Shown here piece after piece: positions 12,518-18,699 of a DNA stretch of 18,699 nt. Source of the DNA: Marinagarivorans sp. UBA5868 (GTDB lineage Bacteria > Pseudomonadota > Gammaproteobacteria > Pseudomonadales > Cellvibrionaceae); contig DJFQ01000161.1 in assembly GCA_002432095.1 (NCBI GenBank), positions 17,140 through 35,838 on the forward strand, given 5' to 3'. Position 1 is the stretch's first letter. Each line of letters opens with the position of its first letter. A model generated the notes under the pieces. The model saw only the letters and a list, made by a program, of their open reading frames with translations. It made no database searches and had not been told where the DNA came from. The position numbers were made by a program, and so were the translations under genes.

Positions 12518-15500
12518 TGCTGAAGGGAAGATCGATTTTCACCGCTTGTTCGTTGCGAAATTTACGGATAATGCCGGCGATGCGCAGGTGGTTAGCTACC
12601 CGAGGCAGCAGGTCGTGTTTGGAGACAGGTTTGGTCAAGTAGTCGTTGCCGCCCGCGGAGAAACACGCTTCGATGTCTTCATCAACGTTTTTCTTGGCGG
12701 TTAGAAACAGCACCGGCATGCTGTCAAAGGAGTGAGTGCGACGAATTTCCCGGCAGGCGTCATAGCCAGTCATATGCGGCATCATCACATCCATAATGAT
12801 CAGGTCGATGTGGGGGTTTTGTTGCACTATTTCCACCGCTTGCATGCCGTTTTCCGCTTCCAAAACTCGATAGTCATGCAGTTTTAGCATGCCTTGCAGA
12901 ACCATGCGGTTGACTGGATCGTCATCCACAATCAGTACCGTTTGGTCTTCTGCGTTGCGAGGTTTGTCGGATTTAATTTTGCCGATGCTTTTGTCGCTGT
13001 CGCTCATCTTACGGGTATCGGGCGCAGGGTATTGACGGTATTGGGGCTGTTGATGGAGTTTGTGGCGGTTTTGTTCGTTGGATAAAACAAGCGTAAAAAT
13101 AAACCGCGAACCTTCGCCCGGTGCCGATTCCACCCGGATGGTGCCGCCGTGCAGTTCCACCAGCTGCCGGGTGATCGCGAGCCCCAATCCGGTACCGCCA
13201 TATTGGCGCGCGTTGGAGCTTTGAATCTGGCTGAACGCTTCAAACACTTTTTCAGTTTGTTCCTCTGCGATTCCAATGCCCGAATCCGCTACATAGATTT
13301 CCGCAGTAGCATCTTTCACCGTCATGCCAACTCGCACGGAACCCTGGTCGGCATATTTAATGCCATTGCCCACAAGGTTGATCAGAATTTGTTGCAGCCG
13401 GTTTTCGTCGGCCATAACTAAAGGAACATCGCTGGCAAATTCATTGATTAATTGGATAGGTTTATTGGCTGCTAGTGGCGCAAGCAGGGTGAACACGGTG
13501 TCGGTAATCACCCGCATGTCGATGGGGGTTTGATACAGCTCCAGGTTGCGATTGGCGAGTTTGGAGTAATCCAGAATATCGTTGATTAAATTCGCCAGGC
13601 GTTTGCCACTGGAGGCAATCAGGTGGAGGTGATGAGCGGCGTAATCGTCTGTTCCGGCAAAATGGTCCGAGAGATTTTCGGCAATGCCGATAATGCCATT
13701 TAATGGTGTGCGCAATTCGTGGGAGGTATTGGCTAGAAACGAGTCCTTGATGTTGTTGAGATTTTTCAATTCACGGTTGATTTCCCGCTCACTCGCCAGC
13801 TCCACCTGTTTGATTTTTGTGTTGGCAATCAGCACCATGAGTGCCACCGCCAAAACCACATAAAGTGTATATGCCCAGGGGGTTTTCCATGGTGCCGGCA
13901 AAATGGTGACTTTTACCTGGGCAATATCATCGCGCCATTCTTTGTTAACGCCGGTTTTAACTTTAAAGGTATAGCGTCCGGGGTTGAGGTTGGTAAAGGT
14001 GGCGCTGCGCTCCTGGCCAATATAAATCCAGTCCTGATCGAAGCCCTCCATCTTGTATGCGTATTCCTGGTGCAGTCCCTGGCGAAATTCCAGCGCGGAA
14101 AATTCAAACGAAAACATGTTGTGAGTGTGGTCGAGCACCAGTTCGTTGGTGAGCCAGATGGATTTTTCGAGTGGTGAATCTTCGGTGCCAATGGATACTG
14201 GCTGATTAAAGATTCGGAAATTAGTGATGATCATTGGCAGCAGACGGGTTTCCCTCTGGAGATTTTCTGGATGGAACTCAGAAAACCCGTCGGTGCCGCC
14301 AAAATAAATAGTGCCGTCCGAATCGATAAAATTGGCTTCTCGATTAAAGTTATTGCCAACTAGGCCGTGGCTTTTGTTGTACGGCGTCATCGTCATGGTT
14401 TGTGGGTCAATTTGCACTAAGCCATTGGTTGTACTGGCCCAAACCATGCCGCTGTTGTCCTGAAGAAACCCGGTGACGTAGAGCGCCGGCAGGGCGGTTT
14501 TATCGCCGTGATGCGCAAAAGTGCCCGTGTTGGGATCGTAAATATAAAATCCGTCGTCTTGAGTGCCGACCCATATCCGCCCCTGGTCATCTTCGAGAAA
14601 ACTGCGCACGCGTTCGCCGGGAAACGACTTTGTTTGATCCGTGGCGCTGGTGAAATTTTCGAAGATCATCTGCTCCGGGTCGAAACGCGAGAGCCCGGCG
14701 GTGGTGCCGATCCAAATGTCCCCGCGACTATCGGTGAGCATGGTCCAGATAAAATCGCTGTTGATGCTCAAGGGATTATTTGCGTTGTGTTTAAAATTGC
14801 GAAAACTGTCGGTTTCTTCTTCGTAAAGATTGAGCCCTCCGCCTTCTGTGCCCAGCCATAGGCGTCCGCGGTGGTCTTTTGTCATCGCCCACACAAAATT
14901 ATTGCTGAGACTGGAAGGGTCTCTTTCACGAAAAATGTATTGGCGAAACTGCCCGGTTTTGGCATCCATGCGATGCGCACCGCCGGACCAGGTTCCCGCC
15001 CATAAATTACCGTGCCGGTCTTCCTCCAGCGACAAAATTGGGTTTGCCTGGAGAGCGTTAGGATTGTGGGTATCGCGCAGATAGCGGTGAAAAATCCCGC
15101 TGTCGCGATCGAACGCATTGAGACCTTCTTCGGTGCCCACCCACAAAATTCCGCGGCGGTCTTCAAAAAAGCTTAGAACTGCGCTGTGGCTGATGCTGCC
15201 CGGATTATCCGGTTGATGGCGGTAATTGACGAACTGCTCGCCGGCGCGGTTGTAATAGTTGAGCCCGTTGGGAAACAGCCCCACCCACAAATTGCCCTGC
15301 ATGTCCTCGTAGAGCGCGCGCACTTGGTTGGAGCTTAAGCTGTTGATGTTGTAAGCCTGGTGGCGGACGTAATCAAAGCCGTCGGTTTTGCTGTTGTAGC
15401 GGGCGAGGCCTCCGTGATCCGTCGCTATCCAGACATTGCCTTTGGTATCGGTAAAAATGTCCCAGATCGCGTTATCGGCAATGGATTTTGGATCGGCGGG

Positions 15501-16313
15501 ATCAAACACATAATTGCGGAAAAAACTTGCCCCTGGTTGCAACCGGCTCAGCCCGCCGGAATAGGCGCCAAACCACAAATTGCCCTGCTGGTCTTGGTTA
15601 ATCGCGACAATGTTATCGCTAATGATTGTTAACGGATTGTTGCGGTAGCGGCGATAAAAACGAAATTCCTGTTTTTGCAAATCGAAGGTTGCGGTGCCTG
15701 CGCCTTTGGTGCCGAGCCAGATGATATTGTCGCGATCGACAAAAACCGTCTGCACACTCACCGGGTTACTGTGGTCCAGCTGCGGCATGTCAATCAGTTC
15801 GATGCGATCACGCGCTGGAGGGACAACCGCGACGCCATCGTCCAAGGCAAGGATGAGATTGTTCTGCTGATCCACTGCGATGGCGGCGACCCGCAAACTG
15901 CCTCTGGTATGGTCCGGCTGCAGAATGGTGAAATCGTCCGTCGCCGGTTGGTACACATGCAGACCTTTTTCGGTGGCCACCCACATGCGCCCGTCCAGGT
16001 CCAGTTGTAGATCGTTGATGTAATTACTGGTCAGGGCGCGGGGGCTGCCGGGGTTTGCGGCATAGCGGGTGAACTGATTGCCGTCGTAGCGCACCAGGCC
16101 GTATTCGGCGCCGATCCAAATAAAACCCGTATTGTCCTGAGTGATGGCTTTAATGGCGCCCACACCTTGATCGCGTAGGCTTTCGTCGAGTTGCACGCGA
16201 TCAAAACGCATTTGCAGAGCGTTTGCGGTGCCCGCGCAAAACACCCACAGGGTGACGAGTGCGAGCAGCACTTGCAGCAGAATACGGTTTTCAGGCGCGG
16301 ATGCTTGGGTCAT
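12513..16313 (-). CDS. Hybrid two-component sensor kinase with Reg_prop propeller (HTCS-like)
   Basis: 1266 aa. A signal/anchor segment (about 11-32) is followed by a periplasmic region of about 770 residues. This region is built of repeated Reg_prop blades (motifs such as GFIWIGAEYGLVRYD, GRMWVATEKGLHVY, GNLWFGAYSGGLSRL and GNVWIATDHGGLARY, continuing to about 680) and a Y_Y_Y domain (about 725-805). A single TM lies at about 812-831. Then come HisKA with phospho-acceptor His865 (SHELRTPLNGIIG), HATPase (N-box Asn983, DSGIGI 1010-1015, GGTGLGLAI 1039-1047) and a receiver domain (acidic pocket 1130-1132, phospho-Asp1175, Lys1228). There is no AraC or other DNA-binding output and no HPt domain, so a separate partner must relay the signal. 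Propeller sensors of this type often detect sugars or polysaccharide fragments; the ligand here is unknown. Its start is weakly supported by GGGA. Confidence 0.93.
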   Translation of the reverse strand: MTQASAPENRILLQVLLALVTLWVFCAGTANALQMRFDRVQLDESLRDQGVGAIKAITQDNTGFIWIGAEYGLVRYDGNQFTRYAANPGSPRALTSNYINDLQLDLDGRMWVATEKGLHVYQPATDDFTILQPDHTRGSLRVAAIAVDQQNNLILALDDGVAVVPPARDRIELIDMPQLDHSNPVSVQTVFVDRDNIIWLGTKGAGTATFDLQKQEFRFYRRYRNNPLTIISDNIVAINQDQQGNLWFGAYSGGLSRLQPGASFFRNYVFDPADPKSIADNAIWDIFTDTKGNVWIATDHGGLARYNSKTDGFDYVRHQAYNINSLSSNQVRALYEDMQGNLWVGLFPNGLNYYNRAGEQFVNYRHQPDNPGSISHSAVLSFFEDRRGILWVGTEEGLNAFDRDSGIFHRYLRDTHNPNALQANPILSLEEDRHGNLWAGTWSGGAHRMDAKTGQFRQYIFRERDPSSLSNNFVWAMTKDHRGRLWLGTEGGGLNLYEEETDSFRNFKHNANNPLSINSDFIWTMLTDSRGDIWIGTTAGLSRFDPEQMIFENFTSATDQTKSFPGERVRSFLEDDQGRIWVGTQDDGFYIYDPNTGTFAHHGDKTALPALYVTGFLQDNSGMVWASTTNGLVQIDPQTMTMTPYNKSHGLVGNNFNREANFIDSDGTIYFGGTDGFSEFHPENLQRETRLLPMIITNFRIFNQPVSIGTEDSPLEKSIWLTNELVLDHTHNMFSFEFSALEFRQGLHQEYAYKMEGFDQDWIYIGQERSATFTNLNPGRYTFKVKTGVNKEWRDDIAQVKVTILPAPWKTPWAYTLYVVLAVALMVLIANTKIKQVELASEREINRELKNLNNIKDSFLANTSHELRTPLNGIIGIAENLSDHFAGTDDYAAHHLHLIASSGKRLANLINDILDYSKLANRNLELYQTPIDMRVITDTVFTLLAPLAANKPIQLINEFASDVPLVMADENRLQQILINLVGNGIKYADQGSVRVGMTVKDATAEIYVADSGIGIAEEQTEKVFEAFSQIQSSNARQYGGTGLGLAITRQLVELHGGTIRVESAPGEGSRFIFTLVLSNEQNRHKLHQQPQYRQYPAPDTRKMSDSDKSIGKIKSDKPRNAEDQTVLIVDDDPVNRMVLQGMLKLHDYRVLEAENGMQAVEIVQQNPHIDLIIMDVMMPHMTGYDACREIRRTHSFDSMPVLFLTAKKNVDEDIEACFSAGGNDYLTKPVSKHDLLPRVANHLRIAGIIRKFRNEQAVKIDLPFSN

Positions 16314-16409
16314 GGGTCCCGCAGCAGGTCATGAGGATTTGTGACAAGGTGGTCGGAAGTTATTTCAGTATAGTCTAAGGTGCGGAAAAGCACGTGTTAC
16401 AGGATATTT
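16314..16409. promoter_or_regulatory. Divergent intergenic region between sensor kinase and AlkC-type gene
   Basis: About 96 bp must hold the promoters of both divergent genes. TATAGT at 16369-16374 is a possible -10 for the plus-strand gene, but no -35 with 16-18 bp spacing was found. No clear operator dyad was seen. Confidence 0.35.
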
Positions 16410-17552
16410 ATGCCGGAACCCTTTAAAAACCTTTTTAATCTCGCGCTTATCGAAGGCCTTGGTAAGCATTTACACGCACACTATTCCGGGTTCGATAAAG
16501 ACGGTTTTGTCTGTGCCGCTTCCCGGCAATTGGAACAGTTGGAACTGAAACAGCGCTCGGCGCAGATCACCGATGCGTTGGAGATCTATCTGCCGGAGGA
16601 TTTTTTGGCAGCACGGGAAATGTTGCTGGCGATTCTGCATCCCGAGGATGAGGTGGATCTGCGCGAGTTAAAAATGGATGAGCGCGGTGTGCGAGGCTGG
16701 GCGGTTATGCCCATGGGGGATTACATCGCTCGCCGGGGTCTTGCTCACTTTGATGCCTCGATGGAGGCGCTGGAACAGATGACCTGTCGCTTCAGCGCGG
16801 AGTTTGCCGTGCGCACCTTTATCCGCGCTGACCTCCCCGCAGCGCTGCGCCATATTCACCGTTGGGCAAGCTCGCGCAATTACCATGTACGCCGCTTGGC
16901 ATCGGAAGGCGCACGCCCTCGCTTGCCTTGGGGGCAACACCTGCCGCAACTGATTGCCGACCCGCGACCGATGTTGCCGGTGTTGGAAATTCTGCGTGAT
17001 GACCCCAGCGATTATGTTCGTCGGTCTGTGGCCAATCACTTGAACGACATTGCCAAAGATCATTCGCAGCTGCTTTTGGAAGTGTTGCAAAACTGGTACA
17101 AAAATGGGTCGCCGGAACGCCAGCGTATGCTGCGTCATGCCTGCCGCACTTTAATTAAAAAAGGCGATTCGCAAATTTTATCGGCGCTGGGTTACACCTC
17201 TGCCGAGGTTGTGCGCGAGGCCATACAACTGCAAACGTTTGAGCTGGATAGTATTCAGCCGAAGGTAGGGGGTGCTCTTGCAATAAAACTTGCGCTGCGC
17301 TCCACCCACGACAAACCGCAAACCCTGGTAGTGGATTACGCTATTTATTTTCGTCGCGCCAACGGTGAATTGACGGCCAAGGTTTTTAAATGGAAAAACT
17401 GTCAGATCGCGCCGGGGCAAAACCTACACCTGATAAAAAATCACTCACTGAAAAAAATCACAACCCGCACTTATTACCCTGGTCTGCATAAAGTTGCGCT
17501 GCAAATCAATGGCGCGCTGATGCAGACGCTGGATTTTGAGTTGTGTGAGTAA
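16410..17552 (+). CDS. alkC: AlkC-type DNA alkylation-repair glycosylase
   Basis: 380 aa from the ATG at 16410 (AGGAT 6 bases upstream; an upstream GTG at 16380 is rejected). The N-terminus MPEPFKNLFNLALIEGLGKH and the LELKQRSAQITDALEIYLPE region match the AlkC family (COG4335). A central set of HEAT-like helices carries the basic DNA-facing segments RLASEGARPRLPWG (about 162-175) and DDPSDYVRRSVANHLND (about 197-213). The last 100 residues are a beta-rich domain matching the Ig-like C-terminal domain that distinguishes AlkC from AlkD. AlkC removes positively charged alkylated bases such as 3-methyladenine and 3-methylcytosine without flipping them out. Family recognition is good; individual catalytic residues were not mapped. 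It is divergent from the sensor kinase, with no obvious functional link. Confidence 0.82.
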   Translation: MPEPFKNLFNLALIEGLGKHLHAHYSGFDKDGFVCAASRQLEQLELKQRSAQITDALEIYLPEDFLAAREMLLAILHPEDEVDLRELKMDERGVRGWAVMPMGDYIARRGLAHFDASMEALEQMTCRFSAEFAVRTFIRADLPAALRHIHRWASSRNYHVRRLASEGARPRLPWGQHLPQLIADPRPMLPVLEILRDDPSDYVRRSVANHLNDIAKDHSQLLLEVLQNWYKNGSPERQRMLRHACRTLIKKGDSQILSALGYTSAEVVREAIQLQTFELDSIQPKVGGALAIKLALRSTHDKPQTLVVDYAIYFRRANGELTAKVFKWKNCQIAPGQNLHLIKNHSLKKITTRTYYPGLHKVALQINGALMQTLDFELCE

Positions 17553-17680
17553 GTCCGCTTAACGCGTATTTGCAAACTCCATCACGAGGATGTTTAAGGT
17601 CGTATTCAGATTTGCGGCGTTACTCTGCGCCAAAACACAAAAACAGCAAACCCAAAAAACACAAAAAAGGGGTGACACAC

Positions 17681-18301
17681 ATGAACCGGGTGTTTTCTAA
17701 ACATTTATGCACAGGTATGGGGTTGGTGGTGATGGCGGCGATAGCGCAAAACGCGTCCGCCTGGAATGAAGATCGCGACAGGGATAATTGGCAACATCAA
17801 CATCAACATCAACAACACCAGCACCAGCACAGTCAACACAACCGACAACACCAACAACACGAACAAATTCGGCATGAGCGCGAGGCACTGAATCGCGAAC
17901 GCGAACAGATGCATCGCGAATTTGATCGGATGAACCGGGAGCTGGACCATCGCAACCGGGAAATAGATCAGTGGCAGAACAGCGGCCATCATCACAATCA
18001 CCAGGAGCGCGCCCACTTTGCCAACGAACGGCGGGCGGAGCTGAATCGGGAGCGCGACCGACTCAATCGTGAGCGCGATCGTATGAATCGAGAGTTTGAT
18101 CAACGCAATCGCGAGTTGGACCGGCGGCAACAATTGGCGGACAACGGCCGCGACCAACGCCGCGACTGGCAACAGGATCGTCAGCACGATGGTTGGGACA
18201 ATGATCAATATCTTTGGACCGACGGCAGCTGTTTCGCGGTGGATTATCAAAACGGTCGCAAAGTGCTGCGTGAAGTGTCGCGGAAAAAATGCCGCGGTTG
18301 A
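17681..18301 (+). CDS. Secreted His/Gln-rich protein with Arg/Glu coiled-coil repeats
   Basis: 206 aa. The ATG at 17681 (AAGGGGTGA about 8 bases upstream) is preferred over a frame open from 17570, and it gives a signal peptide (TGMGLVVMAAIAQNASA, cleavage near residue 27). Residues 37-62 are almost only Gln and His. Two copies of a charged repeat follow: residues 70-97 (NREREQMHREFDRMNRELD...) and 120-150 (LNRERDRLNRERDRMNREFD...), both of the pattern N-R-E-x-D with 7-residue spacing, likely a long helix or coiled coil. They are separated by a His-rich HHHNH insert. The C-terminus (WTDGSCFAVDYQNGRKVLRE...KKC) has two Cys that could form a disulphide. The family is not recognised. His-rich tracts suggest metal binding, as inference only. 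Confidence 0.7.
   Translation: MNRVFSKHLCTGMGLVVMAAIAQNASAWNEDRDRDNWQHQHQHQQHQHQHSQHNRQHQQHEQIRHEREALNREREQMHREFDRMNRELDHRNREIDQWQNSGHHHNHQERAHFANERRAELNRERDRLNRERDRMNREFDQRNRELDRRQQLADNGRDQRRDWQQDRQHDGWDNDQYLWTDGSCFAVDYQNGRKVLREVSRKKCRG
17860..18140 (+). repeat. Internal duplication inside the secreted His-rich gene
   Basis: The two Arg/Glu blocks of the protein are also similar at the DNA level (for example GCGAGGCACTGAATCGCGA... against GCGACCGACTCAATCGTGA...). The similarity is consistent with a tandem duplication about 145-150 bp apart, but synonymous changes show it is not recent. Confidence 0.5.
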
Positions 18302-18348
18302 TCTCGTTATAAGGTGGATTTTTTTGCGACCAATCCGTCTTAAAGTTT

Positions 18349-18391
18349 GCGCCGGCACCGACGAGTGACCCGGCGCCGCTAAAGGTCGGTG
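18349..18391. repeat. Interlocked inverted repeats upstream of the last gene
   Basis: Two perfect 7-bp inverted repeats overlap in the order A-B-A'-B': GCGCCGG (18349-18355) with CCGGCGC (18370-18376), and CACCGAC (18356-18362) with GTCGGTG (18385-18391). They cannot both form as simple hairpins; the RNA would either switch between two stems or make a pseudoknot-like fold. They lie 85-127 bases before the start of the partial gene at 18476. Confidence 0.5.
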
Positions 18392-18475
18392 ACTAGACTT
18401 CTCTTAGCGCCACTCCGTTTCAACCCAATTCTTGTTACCCCTTGGCGCTCAGGCTGTAAGCCGGGAGGCATGCGA

Positions 18476-18699
18476 ATGTTGATCAACTCCGCTATGAACG
18501 AAGGGCTGGCGGGTATGCAGCAGAGTCAGAAAAAGATGCTGCAGGCCGCTCAAGACATTGCCCGTGCCGGATTGCCCACGGATACCACGGTGCCCAACCC
18601 CACCGCGACCGGCGCCGCACCGCGCACCAATGCCGGCACTGCCGCGACTGATCTCAACGCCGCCAATACCGTCGAAGCGGTGGGCGCTGATGTACGCTC
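18476..18699 (+). CDS. Small protein resembling flagellar rod-protein N-termini, 5' part only
   Basis: Frame open to the end of the window; about 74 residues are visible. The ATG at 18476 is chosen because GGGAGG (18463-18468) is 7 bases upstream; the ATG at 18470 would be only 1 base away. The N-terminus MLINSAMNEGLAGMQQSQKK is followed by MLQAAQDIARAG, an amphipathic helix of the type that opens flagellar basal-body rod and hook proteins (pattern 'a...al.Gm...q..m...A.NIA'). A Thr/Pro/Ala-rich linker follows, then DLNAANTVEAVGADVR. It may be one of the small FlgB/FlgC-like hypothetical proteins found outside flagellar operons. The assignment is by pattern only. Confidence 0.5.
   Translation, partial: MLINSAMNEGLAGMQQSQKKMLQAAQDIARAGLPTDTTVPNPTATGAAPRTNAGTAATDLNAANTVEAVGADVR

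Noticed and set aside
17705..18358. 217-aa minus-strand frame opposite the His/RE-repeat gene
   Set aside because: It exists because the repeated Arg/Glu/Asn codons give few stops on the opposite strand; it is a hydrophobic mirror with no ribosome site, while the plus-strand gene has a signal peptide and a good ribosome site.

Overview
The window looks like chromosomal DNA of a gammaproteobacterium, most likely a Cellvibrionaceae relative (Cellvibrio/Saccharophagus type). The clues are a lipoprotein with a long poly-serine linker, a giant propeller-type hybrid sensor kinase, many secreted or lipid-anchored proteins of unknown role, and moderate base composition. This is inferred from family content; no rRNA or other marker gene is present. 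No tRNA, rRNA, insertion sequence, prophage gene or CRISPR array was seen.

Left part (1-3079): the 3' end of a flavin amine/amino-acid oxidase converges on a LuxR-type regulator. The regulator's upstream region carries a 17-bp palindrome and a matching half-site. A poorly defined ORF of about 164 aa lies divergently beyond it, followed by about 270 bp that may be decayed coding sequence, then a lipoprotein gene.

Middle part (3324-8161): a secreted protein with one c-type haem motif and a SIMPL-domain (YggE-like) periplasmic protein are on the plus strand. They converge on a minus-strand pair 22 bp apart: a poly-Ser META-domain lipoprotein followed by a Tat-exported DUF1552 protein. A 58-aa two-helix membrane protein lies further upstream on the same strand.

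Next (8294-12343): a ZIP-family-like membrane protein lacks the usual metal-binding histidines. It is followed by a small soluble protein whose stop codon sits inside a perfect hairpin. A DMT/EamA transporter and a MocR (GntR-aminotransferase) regulator are divergent, with two identical 10-bp direct repeats 31 bp apart between them. A 47-aa DUF3096 membrane protein follows.

Right part (12344-18699): a degenerate 17-bp tandem repeat array runs into the 3' end of a 1266-aa hybrid histidine kinase (Reg_prop propeller, Y_Y_Y, TM, HisKA, HATPase, REC). Divergent from it is an AlkC-type DNA glycosylase, then a secreted His/Gln-rich and Arg/Glu-repeat protein, a spacer with interlocked inverted repeats, and the truncated start of a small protein resembling the N-terminus of flagellar rod proteins.

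The best-supported regulatory units are MocR/DMT transporter and LuxR/its own upstream palindrome. The best candidates for unexplored biology are the monohaem secreted protein, the orphan DUF1552-META pair, the His/RE-repeat secreted protein and the interlocked repeats near the right end.
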